Source: Clostridiales bacterium
GTDB taxonomy: Bacteria > Bacillota > Clostridia > Lachnospirales > Lachnospiraceae
Length of the DNA: 54,570 bases
Assembly: GCA_018374355.1 (NCBI GenBank)
Contig: JAHAFI010000021.1
Span: 1-54,570 of the forward strand
Direction of reading: 5' to 3'
Every line of letters begins with the position of its first letter. Position 1 is the first letter of the stretch. The translations under genes and the position numbers were made by a program. This document shows, piece after piece, positions 1 to 8,883 of the stretch. Under the pieces are notes generated by a model. The model was not told where the DNA came from, did no database searches, and worked only from the letters and a program-made list of their open reading frames with translations.

Positions 1-1
1 G

Positions 2-322
2 CCCCTCTGGAAAGTGCTGGGATACGCAGGAATCCTGTTCTTTACAAAAATGGTATTCCTGACCCTCACAGGATTTACCATCGGATATCTGGTGAAAAAA
101 CCCGGAAAAACCGTCTTTTTGGCAAGTGTGACAGCGACAGCTTATGTGGCAGGTCAGGTTATAAAAACAGGAATGAAATGGAATCCGTTTGCTGTGAAGA
201 GCGGGTGGGACGTAGCCGTGGGCGGCTGTAATACCACATGGCTGAATGCCATGGTAGTGCTGGGAATTTCGATTATTGCATTGCTTATCCTGCTGTATGT
301 GCGGCAGGGAAAGAGAGAATAG
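2..322 (+). CDS. C-terminal end of a multi-pass membrane protein, probably an ABC-2 type permease (5' truncated)
   Basis: The reading frame is open from the first bases of the window, so the true start lies upstream; 106 codons are visible. Three hydrophobic stretches can be seen, at about residues 8-30, 38-56 and 80-101 of the fragment, ending in a short basic tail, which is typical of the last helices of an integral membrane protein. The next gene starts 11 bp after its stop, and an AGGAGG-type site overlaps the stop, so it belongs to the same operon as the ABC ATPase and permease that follow. That context suggests a subunit of an ABC-2 exporter. The fragment has no diagnostic motif, so family membership is inferred from position and hydrophobicity. 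Confidence 0.6.
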   Translation, partial: PLWKVLGYAGILFFTKMVFLTLTGFTIGYLVKKPGKTVFLASVTATAYVAGQVIKTGMKWNPFAVKSGWDVAVGGCNTTWLNAMVVLGISIIALLILLYVRQGKRE

Positions 323-333
323 GAGGTGCAGGG

Positions 334-1269
334 ATGGATGTTTTAACTGTGAAAGGATTAAAGAAAAATTTCGGAAAGAATGAAATCCTGAAAGGAATCG
401 ATTTTTCCGTACAGGAAAATGAAATCGTAGGTTTTCTGGGACCCAACGGTTCCGGTAAATCCACCACGATCAAATGCATCTGCGGCCTGTACCATATGAG
501 CGAAGGAGAAATTGCCATCTGCGGCCATGATATCGGGAAGGCGCGGACAGAGGCGCTTAAAATGCTGGGAGCCAGCATCGAATCCCCGGCTCTTTATCCC
601 CAGCTTACCGGGGAGGACCATTTGAAGATGATCGCCCGCTGGAGAAAGGTCAACCCGGAAAGGCTCAAAGAGATGGAGGAGTATGCGGGGATTGGCCATT
701 ACATGAAAAAGAAAACCGGAACTTACTCCATGGGGATGAAGATGCTGCTGATGCTTTCCATGACCCTGATGGCAAAGCCCAAACTGATAATCCTTGACGA
801 ACCCACCAACGGACTGGATCCGCAGGCGGTATTTGAACTGCGTAAAGAGATGGAAGAAATCCGGAATATGGGTTCCTCCATCCTGTTTTCCAGCCACCAG
901 CTCAGTGAGGTGGAACGGCTTTCTGACCGGGTAGTGATTCTGAACAAAGGGGAACTGATCTATGACGGCAGCCTTCCCCGGGATCTGACCGGAGGGGAAT
1001 ACCGCTTACTGGTAGAGCCGGGGACGGAAAGAAAAGGGCTGGAAGCGTTGGAACGGATGGGGATTTCAGCCTGCGGCATGGTGGAAAATCAGGAACACTG
1101 GATTTTCTTCCGAAACCATACGGACAGTTCTCTGGGAGAACTTCTGGCTTGTGTGGGGAAAGAGATTCCCGTCTACGATGTAGTGAAATACGAAATGGAT
1201 CTGGAAGAATTCTATAAAAAGATTTATGAAAGGAAGCCGGGGGGAGGGGAGACGGATGATAAGAAATGA
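334..1269 (+). CDS. ABC transporter ATP-binding protein (ABC-2 exporter type)
   Basis: This 311-residue cytoplasmic ATPase should power the membrane subunits encoded on either side. Walker A (GPNGSGKST) is at residues 36-44 and Walker B (LIILDEPTNGLDP) begins at residue 151. The signature loop at about 131-139 reads YSMGMKMLL instead of LSGGQ, a variant common in ATPases of the CcmA/NatA-like ABC-2 group. The H-loop sits in ILFSSHQLSEVERL. The ATG at 334 was chosen because AGGAGG lies at 321-326 and the family's usual MxxLxVxxLxK opening starts there; an in-frame ATG at 238 lies inside the previous gene. The C-terminal 90 residues are accessory. Substrate (lipid, peptide or drug) cannot be told from sequence. 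Confidence 0.9.
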   Translation: MDVLTVKGLKKNFGKNEILKGIDFSVQENEIVGFLGPNGSGKSTTIKCICGLYHMSEGEIAICGHDIGKARTEALKMLGASIESPALYPQLTGEDHLKMIARWRKVNPERLKEMEEYAGIGHYMKKKTGTYSMGMKMLLMLSMTLMAKPKLIILDEPTNGLDPQAVFELRKEMEEIRNMGSSILFSSHQLSEVERLSDRVVILNKGELIYDGSLPRDLTGGEYRLLVEPGTERKGLEALERMGISACGMVENQEHWIFFRNHTDSSLGELLACVGKEIPVYDVVKYEMDLEEFYKKIYERKPGGGETDDKK

Positions 1270-2503
1270 AATCAAGCTGTTTCTCAGCCGCAAAAATATC
1301 CTGCTTTTTCTGGCGGCGCTGGCGGCAGTGTTTTCCCTTTATATGTTCCGGTACGAAAAAGTGTATCGGGAATATCCCGGGGAACAGATGGAGAAAACGG
1401 CCATCCGGCTGGATAACCTGACGTATTTTAATACGCTGTATGGAAACCGGGTAGCCTATCTGGAGGCGTATGAGCCGGAGAATGAACGGCTGGAAGCTAT
1501 CAGCCGGAGCGCAGAGATTTTTTCCAGTCTGGAGGCCCTGTGCAGGATGGAGTGGGAATGCTGGGAAAATTGGGAAGAACAGGAGGAGATGCTGAGAAAG
1601 CTTCAGAGACAGCAGGATGATAAACTTGTGAATGCCCCGGATAAAATCGATCCCGGGGAAGGGACACTTTTTAACAGCACCAGACAAGAATGGAATCAGC
1701 GGATGCTTCTCCATGATGCCTATGAAAAAGCAGGTGTTTTAGAACCTGTAAATAAGGCGGAGCCTACGGGGGCTTACGCAGTTTATCAGGGACTTGACGG
1801 GACGGGAATCGTGTTTCTGGTGCTGGCGCTTCTTGTGGTGGGATGGAACTTCGATATCTGGTCGGCAGATTTTGATGAAGAGACCGGTAAATTACTCTAT
1901 ACGCTGCCTTTTTCCCGAAAACGGATATTCTTTTCCCGCTGTCTGATTCACTGGGGATTTACCATGGCAGGACTGTTTCTGGTGCTGGGTGCACTGTTTC
2001 TTATCGGGACATTCCGTTTCGGAACAGGTCTGGAGGATTTTCAGACCGTGAGCATGCAGGCCCTTCGCGGTTTCGCCCTGTTTTCCACAGATGCAGCCGG
2101 AAGTGAAACGGCAGATCTGGCAATTTCCATGGGAGCGGCTGTGGGTTTGCGTCTCCTTGGTACACTGATGTTTTTTACCTTGTTTTTTGCGGTGATCCAG
2201 TTCTTTTCCTTTGCATGGAAGAACAGCACCTCTGTGGTAGTGACAGTGGTGGTTTTAATCACGTTGGTAGGTACGTTGGTGATTATGCCAACAGCCTTTG
2301 AATGGGAAGCTTTCGGAGAAAAAATGGGTGTAGTACAGACAGGAATCTGGCAGAAGCTGAATCCACTGTTTTACTTTCAAAATGAACGGATTCTCAGCGG
2401 GGAGATGGGAATCGGAATGCCGCTTGCATTATTGCTTGAGGCAGTTTGTATCGGTGCAGTGATAGCAGGGACGTGTATTTGGATGAAACGGCGAGAGTTA
2501 TAG
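1256..2503 (+). CDS. ABC-2 type transporter permease
   Basis: A 415-residue membrane protein that overlaps the end of the ATPase gene by 14 bp, implying translational coupling. It has the ABC-2 layout: one N-terminal helix (about residues 13-33), a long extracytoplasmic segment rich in Glu and Trp (about 35-175), and then five or so helices between about 180 and 410. The start at 1256 is preceded by a GA-rich ribosome binding site (GGGGAGGGGAG); an earlier in-frame ATG at 1226 would extend further into the ATPase gene and lacks such a site. Together with its neighbours it should form an exporter. The cargo is unknown. Confidence 0.8.
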   Translation: MIRNEIKLFLSRKNILLFLAALAAVFSLYMFRYEKVYREYPGEQMEKTAIRLDNLTYFNTLYGNRVAYLEAYEPENERLEAISRSAEIFSSLEALCRMEWECWENWEEQEEMLRKLQRQQDDKLVNAPDKIDPGEGTLFNSTRQEWNQRMLLHDAYEKAGVLEPVNKAEPTGAYAVYQGLDGTGIVFLVLALLVVGWNFDIWSADFDEETGKLLYTLPFSRKRIFFSRCLIHWGFTMAGLFLVLGALFLIGTFRFGTGLEDFQTVSMQALRGFALFSTDAAGSETADLAISMGAAVGLRLLGTLMFFTLFFAVIQFFSFAWKNSTSVVVTVVVLITLVGTLVIMPTAFEWEAFGEKMGVVQTGIWQKLNPLFYFQNERILSGEMGIGMPLALLLEAVCIGAVIAGTCIWMKRREL

Positions 2504-2557
2504 GACTCAGGTTTTCTTTATAATTCAGATACAAGAAATAAGCAGAGGGAATTGCCT

Positions 2558-4183
2558 ATGATAAATATTGTAAAATTTGGATTTAGATATATACGGAAAC
2601 CGTTATATGGATGTTATTTACTGGTTTGCAGTACCTCCGGTTTGATAAGAATCGTTAGTCCTCTGATTATGGGAGAAGTGATTAATCTTTTGACAGGAAA
2701 ACAGAGAATGGATAAAATTGGGCAAATGATTATTTTTTTCTTTTTGTTTAGTCTTTTTGAGATGGGCATTTCTGTTTTACAAAGCTATGTAGGAGTAAAA
2801 TTGGAAGCAGAATCAGGATACGAGGCAAATAGGCAGTTCATGAAAAAAATATATCATACTTCGTACCTGAATATAGGCATGGAAGATCCGGCAATGCTGA
2901 ACCAGAAGATAAGTACAGATCTGAATGCGATTATATCTTTTTCCATTGCTTTTTTCAGAGACTTGATACGCAATGTGTTGTTTGTAGTTTGTATTGCAGG
3001 TGTTCTGATTTCTAAATCTCCGGGACTTTGTCTGATACTGTTTGCGCTTGTTCTGTGCTATGCATTGATTTATATTTTCAACCGAAAAAAGATGTATGAA
3101 GTGAGTTACGAATTGAAGGAATCCCAGACTGGCTTTTTTGGGCATATGTATAGTATGGTGTTCTTTTTAAAATCTATTCGTAACAACGGATTTGAAAATT
3201 TGAGTTTCAAAAAACTGGATCAGGAATTTGGAAAATATTACAAAATCCTTCATCATCAGTTGAATGTAAATATTGGATTTAATACGATGATTGATATGAT
3301 TTCCCTGCTGGCGCAAATTGTCTTATTCTTTGTTGGTGGAAAAATGGTATTGGAAGGACGATTGAGCATCGGTTTGTTAGTTGCAATCCTGAATTATTTT
3401 TCCATGCTTTTGCAGTCTACAGATTATTTTTTGAACTTAGGGCAAAGTTATCAGAATACCTTGAGCAGCTATCAAAGAATACTTCCCTATGATCGAATGA
3501 AGCAGAACACAAACGGGGAAAAGTCATTTGAACAGATTATAATGATAGACATGAAAAATGTCAGTTTTTCATATCCGGGACAGAGTTCTTTGTTTTGCCT
3601 GAATCAAAGGCTGGAACAGGGAAAGATTTACTGGATCAAAGGACAGAACGGCATCGGGAAATCTTCTTTGCTTAATATCCTGCTGGGATTATTTGGTGAA
3701 GACTATCGCGGCAGCATTGAAGTGAATCAAATACCGTTTGAACAGATAGACAAGAAAAAATTGGTATCAGAAAACATAGCAATTGTAGAACAGGAGCCAT
3801 ACCTTCTGTCGGATACATTGCGAAATAATTTGTTGTGTAAAGGAAAAGAACAGGAGCAGGAGTTAAAGCGGTTATTGAAACTGTTTGGAATGGAGTCATT
3901 TATAAAAAAACAGCCATTGGGTTTAGAAACGGTATATAATTCTATGAATTCAGCAATGTCCGGCGGGGAAAAACAAAAGATAGTAATTATCAGAATGTTG
4001 CTTTCTTCGGCAAATGTCTGGTTTTTGGATGAACCTACCGCGTCTCTTGATGCGGCAAGTAATCAGCATTTTTACGAGGAGCTGGAGCGGCGCAGAGAGG
4101 GACACATTATTTTAATGGTTTCTCATGAACTTCCTAAAGTGTATGATGAGATTCTCTGTTTACAGGAAAGCATACGAGATTAG
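2558..4183 (+). CDS. One-piece ABC exporter (transmembrane domain fused to ATPase)
   Basis: A 541-residue half-transporter: an ABC type-1 exporter membrane domain (about residues 1-310, five or six helices) followed by an ATPase domain (about 330-541). Walker A is GQNGIGKSS at 362-370, the signature is MSGGEKQK from 467, Walker B is VWFLDEP from 487, and the H-loop is in MVSHELPK. It would act as a dimer; proteins of this design export peptides, lipids or drugs. No N-terminal C39 peptidase is present. The ATG at 2558 has AGAGGGA upstream; a TTG two codons earlier is less likely. The gene is visibly richer in A and T than its neighbours, suggesting separate acquisition. A TATAAT at 2519-2524 could be its own -10 box, but no good -35 accompanies it. 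Confidence 0.85.
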   Translation: MINIVKFGFRYIRKPLYGCYLLVCSTSGLIRIVSPLIMGEVINLLTGKQRMDKIGQMIIFFFLFSLFEMGISVLQSYVGVKLEAESGYEANRQFMKKIYHTSYLNIGMEDPAMLNQKISTDLNAIISFSIAFFRDLIRNVLFVVCIAGVLISKSPGLCLILFALVLCYALIYIFNRKKMYEVSYELKESQTGFFGHMYSMVFFLKSIRNNGFENLSFKKLDQEFGKYYKILHHQLNVNIGFNTMIDMISLLAQIVLFFVGGKMVLEGRLSIGLLVAILNYFSMLLQSTDYFLNLGQSYQNTLSSYQRILPYDRMKQNTNGEKSFEQIIMIDMKNVSFSYPGQSSLFCLNQRLEQGKIYWIKGQNGIGKSSLLNILLGLFGEDYRGSIEVNQIPFEQIDKKKLVSENIAIVEQEPYLLSDTLRNNLLCKGKEQEQELKRLLKLFGMESFIKKQPLGLETVYNSMNSAMSGGEKQKIVIIRMLLSSANVWFLDEPTASLDAASNQHFYEELERRREGHIILMVSHELPKVYDEILCLQESIRD

Positions 4184-4277
4184 ATAATAAGTGGGACTTA
4201 CCCCACAAAAACCCCAGCATTTTTCATGAAAAAGTGGGAGTAAATTCGTAAAATAAGCCAAAATTTTCCACTCCATA

Positions 4278-4306
4278 TTGACTTTGAATCCGAAAATCAA
4301 TATAAT
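4278..4306 (+). promoter_or_regulatory. Sigma-A promoter for the SleB-like hydrolase gene
   Basis: TTGACT at 4278-4283 and a perfect TATAAT at 4301-4306 are separated by 17 bp, about 60 bp ahead of the ATG at 4368. The rest of the 184-bp gap after the ABC exporter holds only a small GTGGG/CCCAC hairpin near 4192 without a T-run. Confidence 0.75.
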
Positions 4307-4367
4307 TCCTATCAGACAAGTTGTTACAAAAATATGAACGATAGGGATTTCGGAAAAAGGAATTGAG

Positions 4368-5219
4368 ATGGAAAAACTGAAGAAAATGTGGAATTCTTTT
4401 CGGGGTATCATGACCCGGATGGTGAAGGAACAGCGTCGGGCATATATTGCGGCAGCAGCCGGGACAGCAGTGGTTCTGGCAGGAGCAGGTATGGCGATGC
4501 ATATGAGAAATACAAAATCTGCAGACAGCCAGACAGAAGCCGGAACAACACAGCAGGGAGAACATCAGGCACAGTCCGGTGAAGATTCTCCGGATGACGA
4601 AGACGAGCCGGCCAGTCAGATCCCCCGCGGCTTTGCGGGGGTGATCGACGGGGTTCTGTCTACGAAGGGACTGACCAAAAGCTACCGCGCAGTGGGAACA
4701 AGCTGCGAGATCGTGTTGGTGGGACAGCGGATGGTCACTACAGAAGTAGTGTCAAGGCTGGATGTGGGTTCCCGTCTGGTGCAGACGCTGGATGAGCTGG
4801 ATAACCGTTCATGGGAGTTAGCAACGACAACAAGGATGTCGGATCGTGATTATGAAAATCTGTTGTCGATTGTAGAGGCGGAAGCCGGAGGCGAAGATGT
4901 GGAGGGCAGGATTATGGTGGCAAATGTAATCCTGAACCGCGTGGAAAGCGAGGAATTTCCCAATGATATCACCTCGGTCATATGGGATCATAGCGGAGGC
5001 TCGCCGCAGTTTTCCCCTACGGCGGACGGAAGAATCTATACGGTAAAGGTTTCGGATACTACCCGGGAAGCGGTGAATCGGGCAATTGACGGGGAAGATC
5101 TTTCAGAGGGAGCCCTTTATTTTGTTGCCAAAAGTCAGGCGGATGTGGATAAAACGGAATGGTTCGATGAGAACCTGACCTTTCTTTTCCAGCATGGCAA
5201 TCACAGCTTTTACGGATAA
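4368..5219 (+). CDS. Cell-wall hydrolase with C-terminal SleB/Hydrolase_2 domain
   Basis: This 283-residue protein has one N-terminal membrane anchor (about residues 25-46), an acidic low-complexity linker (about 50-82), a small beta-rich region (about 90-150) and a Hydrolase_2 (SleB-type) lytic transglycosylase domain from about 160 to the end. The family motif GEARGE appears as AEAGGE at 171-176, making Glu172 the likely catalytic acid, followed by the conserved VANVILNRV. Such enzymes cut the glycan strands of peptidoglycan; SleB itself degrades spore cortex during germination, but vegetative relatives exist, so a spore role is only an inference. It is transcribed alone from a clear promoter at 4278. 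Confidence 0.85.
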   Translation: MEKLKKMWNSFRGIMTRMVKEQRRAYIAAAAGTAVVLAGAGMAMHMRNTKSADSQTEAGTTQQGEHQAQSGEDSPDDEDEPASQIPRGFAGVIDGVLSTKGLTKSYRAVGTSCEIVLVGQRMVTTEVVSRLDVGSRLVQTLDELDNRSWELATTTRMSDRDYENLLSIVEAEAGGEDVEGRIMVANVILNRVESEEFPNDITSVIWDHSGGSPQFSPTADGRIYTVKVSDTTREAVNRAIDGEDLSEGALYFVAKSQADVDKTEWFDENLTFLFQHGNHSFYG

Positions 5220-5235
5220 AAGTATTTTTTTGGGA

Positions 5236-5264
5236 TTGCCATAAAAAAAGACCTGTGCTATAAT
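5236..5264 (+). promoter_or_regulatory. Sigma-A promoter (extended -10) for thrC
   Basis: TTGCCA at 5236-5241 and TATAAT at 5259-5264 have a 17-bp spacer, with the extended -10 TG at 5256-5257. It lies 55 bp upstream of the thrC start codon. Confidence 0.8.
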
Positions 5265-5319
5265 CAGATACTATAGTGATTTACTACATAAAAGTGAAAT
5301 AGTGAGGAGCAGAACAGGT

Positions 5320-6810
5320 ATGGAAGTATTATACAGAAGCACTAGAGGAAATGGAAATACAGTGACAGCTTCACAGGCGATTTTGAAAGGTCTTTCAGAG
5401 GACGGAGGGCTGTATGTGCCCGATCATATCCCCACTCTGGATATTCCCGTAAAAGAATTGGCAGAGATGACCTATCAGGAAGTGGCTTATCAGGTTATGA
5501 GCCGTTTTCTGACAGATTTTACGGAAGAAGAGCTGAGAGAATGTATTGCACACGCTTACGATGCAAAGTTTGATACAGATATGATCGCACCGCTTACGAA
5601 AGCATGTGGGGCATATTTTCTGGAATTGTTCCACGGAGCGACCATTGCATTTAAAGACATGGCTCTGTCTATTCTGCCATATCTTATGACAACATCTGCA
5701 AAGAAAAATAAAGCGGATAAGAAAATCGTCATTCTGACAGCAACCTCCGGAGATACCGGAAAAGCAGCGATGGCCGGATTTGCCGATGTTCCGGGAACAA
5801 AGATCATTGTCTTTTACCCGAAGGACGGCGTAAGCCCCATTCAGGGAAAACAGATGGTAACCCAGAAGGGAAAAAATACCCATGTAGTTGCTATTTACGG
5901 AAATTTTGACGATGCCCAGACCGGTGTGAAAAAGATTTTCAACGACAGTGAGATGAAAGCGGAGCTGGCTGAAGCCGGTTACCAGTTTTCCTCTGCAAAC
6001 TCCATCAACATCGGCCGTCTGGTGCCGCAGATCGTATATTATGTGTACGCCTGTGCTCAGTTGTATAAAAACGGCGAGATCGGTGAGGCAGAGAAGATCA
6101 ATGTGACCGTTCCTACCGGAAACTTTGGAAATATTCTTGCGGCATATTATGCGAAAAATATGGGAATGCCTATTGAGAAGCTGATTTGTGCTTCCAATGA
6201 CAATAAAGTCCTGTACGATTTCTTTACCACAGGAGCATACGACAGAAACAGGGACTTCATTCTGACCACATCTCCTTCTATGGATATTTTGATTTCCAGC
6301 AATCTTGAGCGTCTGATTTACCGGATTGCAGGGGATGATGCTAAAAAGAACAGTGAGCTGATGGCTGCCCTGACCTCTCAGGGAAGATATGAGATCACCG
6401 AAGAGATGAAGCAGCAGCTTGCCGATTTTTACGGAAATTACGCAAGTGAGGAAGAGACCGCGGCAGTGATCCGCGAGATTTACGGACAGTGCGGATATGT
6501 GATCGATACCCACACGGCAGTGGCAGCTTCCGTTTATAAAAAATATGTAAAGGAAACCGGGGATACCACAAAGACGGTGATTGCATCTACGGCCAGCCCT
6601 TACAAATTTACCAGAAGTGTCATGGAAGCTATCGACAGCGGCAAATACTCTGCGATGGGTGATTTTGAGCTGGTGGATGAACTTTCCCGCATCAGTGGAG
6701 TAGAGGTTCCGAACGCCATCGAGGAGATCAGAAACGCAGAGGTGAGACACAAAACAACGGCAGAAGTGGATGAGATGTCGGGCGTTGTAAAAAAAATATT
6801 AGGGATTTAA
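5320..6810 (+). CDS. thrC: Threonine synthase
   Basis: This cytosolic PLP enzyme converts O-phosphohomoserine to threonine, the last step of threonine synthesis. The 496-residue length fits the long bacterial/yeast-type threonine synthase. The N-terminal STRG motif follows the start directly and the PLP lysine lies in GATIAFKDMALS (Lys112). TATSGDTGKAA and the phosphate-binding segment VPTGNFGNILAAYYA are also present. The ATG at 5320 was chosen over an upstream GTG at 5302 because GTGAGGAGC at 5302-5310 serves as its ribosome binding site. It is flanked by its own promoter and by the pckA promoter, so it appears monocistronic. Confidence 0.96.
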   Translation: MEVLYRSTRGNGNTVTASQAILKGLSEDGGLYVPDHIPTLDIPVKELAEMTYQEVAYQVMSRFLTDFTEEELRECIAHAYDAKFDTDMIAPLTKACGAYFLELFHGATIAFKDMALSILPYLMTTSAKKNKADKKIVILTATSGDTGKAAMAGFADVPGTKIIVFYPKDGVSPIQGKQMVTQKGKNTHVVAIYGNFDDAQTGVKKIFNDSEMKAELAEAGYQFSSANSINIGRLVPQIVYYVYACAQLYKNGEIGEAEKINVTVPTGNFGNILAAYYAKNMGMPIEKLICASNDNKVLYDFFTTGAYDRNRDFILTTSPSMDILISSNLERLIYRIAGDDAKKNSELMAALTSQGRYEITEEMKQQLADFYGNYASEEETAAVIREIYGQCGYVIDTHTAVAASVYKKYVKETGDTTKTVIASTASPYKFTRSVMEAIDSGKYSAMGDFELVDELSRISGVEVPNAIEEIRNAEVRHKTTAEVDEMSGVVKKILGI

Positions 6811-6815
6811 AATGA

Positions 6816-6844
6816 TTGATTTTTTTTGCTGAATCTTGTATAAT
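6816..6844 (+). promoter_or_regulatory. Sigma-A promoter for pckA
   Basis: TTGATT at 6816-6821 and TATAAT at 6839-6844, spacer 17 bp, six bases after the thrC stop. The predicted leader is about 55 nt, ending in AAAGAGG ahead of the ATG at 6907. Confidence 0.8.
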
Positions 6845-6906
6845 GTAAAAGCCGGAATTTCATTTCTTTGGCACTATACTATTGAAGAAAAGAGGTTAAA
6901 TGTAGA

Positions 6907-8511
6907 ATGGCAAACATCGATTTAAGTAAGTACGGTATTACAGGAACTACAGAAGTTGTACACAATCCTTCTTACGAAGTATTATTTGAAGAAGAAACAA
7001 AATCCAATCTGGAAGGCTACGAAAAAGGACAGGAAAGTGAACTGGGAGCAGTTAATGTAATGACTGGTATTTATACAGGTCGTTCACCAAAAGACAAATT
7101 CATCGTTATGGATGAAAACTCCAAAGATACTGTATGGTGGACTTCTGATGAATATAAGAATGACAACCACCCTGCTTCTCAGGAAACATGGAATGTACTG
7201 AAAGATATCGCTCAGAAAGAACTTTCCAACAAAAGACTGTTCGTAGTAGATGCTTTCTGCGGTGCAAACGCAGATACACGTATGGCAATCCGTTTCATCA
7301 TGGAAGTTGCTTGGCAGGCTCATTTCGTTAAAAATATGTTCATCCAGCCAACAGCAGAAGAACTGGAAAACTTTGAGCCGGATTTCGTTGTTTACAACGC
7401 TTCCAAAGCAAAAGTTGAAAACTACAAAGAACTGGGCCTGAACTCCGAAACTGCTGTAGTATTCAACATCACAAGCCGCGAACAGGTTATCATCAACACA
7501 TGGTACGGCGGTGAGATGAAAAAAGGTATGTTCTCCATGATGAACTACTACCTGCCTCTGAAGAATATTGCTTCCATGCACTGCTCTGCAAACACAGACA
7601 TGAACGGTGAAAACACTGCAATCTTCTTCGGTCTGTCCGGAACAGGTAAAACTACTCTGTCCACAGATCCGAAACGTCTGCTGATCGGTGATGACGAGCA
7701 TGGTTGGGATGACAACGGCGTATTCAACTTCGAAGGCGGATGCTACGCTAAAGTTATCAACCTTGATAAAGAATCCGAACCGGATATCTACAACGCAATC
7801 AAACGTAACGCTCTTCTGGAAAACGTTACACTGGATGCAGAAGGAAAAATCGATTTCGACGATAAGAGCGTAACAGAGAATACTCGTGTATCTTATCCGA
7901 TCGACCACATCGAAAATATCGTTCGTCCGGTATCCACAGCACCGGCTGCTAAGAACGTAATCTTCCTGTCTGCAGATGCTTTCGGCGTACTGCCTCCAGT
8001 ATCTGCTCTGACACCGGAACAGACAGAGTACTACTTCCTGTCTGGTTTCACAGCTAAACTGGCTGGTACAGAGCGTGGTATCACAGAACCGACACCAACC
8101 TTCTCTGCTTGCTTCGGACAGGCATTCTTGGAACTGCATCCGACAAAATATGCAGAAGAGCTGGTTAGAAAAATGAAAGAAAACGGTGCAAAAGCATACT
8201 TGGTTAACACAGGCTGGAACGGCAGCGGAAAACGTATCTCCATTAAAGATACCCGTGGTATCATCGATGCGATTCTGAATGGCGACATCCTGAATGCACC
8301 GACAAAACAGATTCCTCACTTCAACTTCGAAGTTCCGACAGAACTGCCGGGCGTAGATCCAGCTATTCTGGATCCACGTGATACTTATGCAGATGCTTCC
8401 GAATGGGAAACAAAAGCTCAGGATCTGGCTGACCGTTTCATTAAAAACTTCAAAAAATATGAAGGAAATGAACTGGGTAAAGCTCTGGTTGCTGCTGGCC
8501 CTCAGAAATAA
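6907..8511 (+). CDS. pckA: Phosphoenolpyruvate carboxykinase (ATP)
   Basis: Interconverts oxaloacetate + ATP and phosphoenolpyruvate + CO2 + ADP in the cytosol; in anaerobes it often runs in the carboxylating, ATP-yielding direction. At 534 residues it has the normal length. Diagnostic segments are GIYTGRSPKDKF near residue 55, the P-loop GLSGTGKTT at 242-250, and the metal-binding segment LLIGDDEHGW just after it. Codon use is strongly biased towards a small preferred set (AAC, GAA, CGT, GGT), more so than in neighbouring genes, which suggests very high expression. It has its own promoter and a strong intrinsic terminator, so it is a single-gene transcript. Confidence 0.98.
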   Translation: MANIDLSKYGITGTTEVVHNPSYEVLFEEETKSNLEGYEKGQESELGAVNVMTGIYTGRSPKDKFIVMDENSKDTVWWTSDEYKNDNHPASQETWNVLKDIAQKELSNKRLFVVDAFCGANADTRMAIRFIMEVAWQAHFVKNMFIQPTAEELENFEPDFVVYNASKAKVENYKELGLNSETAVVFNITSREQVIINTWYGGEMKKGMFSMMNYYLPLKNIASMHCSANTDMNGENTAIFFGLSGTGKTTLSTDPKRLLIGDDEHGWDDNGVFNFEGGCYAKVINLDKESEPDIYNAIKRNALLENVTLDAEGKIDFDDKSVTENTRVSYPIDHIENIVRPVSTAPAAKNVIFLSADAFGVLPPVSALTPEQTEYYFLSGFTAKLAGTERGITEPTPTFSACFGQAFLELHPTKYAEELVRKMKENGAKAYLVNTGWNGSGKRISIKDTRGIIDAILNGDILNAPTKQIPHFNFEVPTELPGVDPAILDPRDTYADASEWETKAQDLADRFIKNFKKYEGNELGKALVAAGPQK

Positions 8512-8525
8512 GATTTGTGAATTTT

Positions 8526-8557
8526 CTCCCCGGTACACAATACCGGGGAGTTTTTTT
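8526..8557 (+). terminator. Intrinsic terminator of pckA
   Basis: A perfect 10-bp stem, CTCCCCGGTA (8526-8535) with TACCGGGGAG (8541-8550), and a 5-nt loop are followed by seven Ts. Confidence 0.92.
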
Positions 8558-8563
8558 GCTTAC

Positions 8564-8586
8564 CGGTACTGTTCATTGGTAATATT
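8564..8586 (+). repeat. Single terminal arm of a dispersed repeat
   Basis: These 23 bases match the left end of the repeat at 54469-54491 with one difference, and the reverse complement of 36052-36074 covers the same motif (core TACTGTTCA-TGG-AATATT). Here only the arm is present: the conserved interior (CCGCGAGGTG...) does not follow. It looks like a solo end or remnant placed between the pckA terminator and the 6S RNA promoter. Confidence 0.6.
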
Positions 8587-8601
8587 TTTTGTACATTATT
8601 C

Positions 8602-8630
8602 TTGAAATACTGCATAGACTAAGGTATAAT
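8602..8630 (+). promoter_or_regulatory. Sigma-A promoter of 6S RNA
   Basis: TTGAAA at 8602-8607 and TATAAT at 8625-8630, spacer 17 bp. The predicted start of transcription is at about 8637, nine bases before the closing stem of the RNA. Confidence 0.8.
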
Positions 8631-8636
8631 AAATAA

Positions 8637-8830
8637 AAAGAAAAAGTAATTTCCTGGGATGCTCGATACCCCCTTTATTTTGAACCTACATTTACGTTTA
8701 TGGGATTCCTACATTGTTGATCGGATGTCAGGCCGTCATATTGCAGCGGAAGGCAGATGAGATACTGCGGTTACCCACCTAGCAGCAGCTAGGCGTCAAA
8801 AAAAGGGAAACGGCATTCTGGGGTTACAAA
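8637..8830 (+). ncRNA. ssrS: 6S RNA
   Basis: 6S RNA binds the housekeeping RNA polymerase holoenzyme by mimicking an open promoter and damps transcription in stationary phase. The 5' segment ATTTCCTGGGATGCTCG and 3' segment CGGCATTCTGGGG resemble the two conserved ends of 6S RNAs (in E. coli CUGAGAUGUUCG and GGCAUCUCGGAG). They pair to form the closing stem, extended by GTAA (8646-8649) with TTAC (8824-8827). Between them is a mostly unpaired central region, as the family requires. The transcript length of about 190 nt is right. A 10-bp hairpin just downstream (8840-8863) may act as its terminator. Identification is by pattern, not by covariance search. Confidence 0.82.
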
Positions 8831-8837
8831 AGAAAAA

Positions 8838-8865
8838 AGAGAGAGTCATGTGAATGGCTCTCTTT
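8838..8865 (+). terminator. Hairpin after 6S RNA, possible weak terminator
   Basis: AGAGAGTCAT (8840-8849) pairs with ATGGCTCTCT (8854-8863) across the loop GTGA, with three Ts at the foot (the first is 8863, inside the stem). The T-run is short, so some read-through into galM is likely; no other galM promoter is evident. Confidence 0.45.
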
Positions 8866-8883
8866 CATTACATGGAGGGGCTT

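Noticed and set aside
8854..8883. An upstream start for galM
   Set aside because: That ATG lies inside the hairpin following 6S RNA and has no ribosome binding site, whereas GGAGGGG precedes the ATG at 8884.
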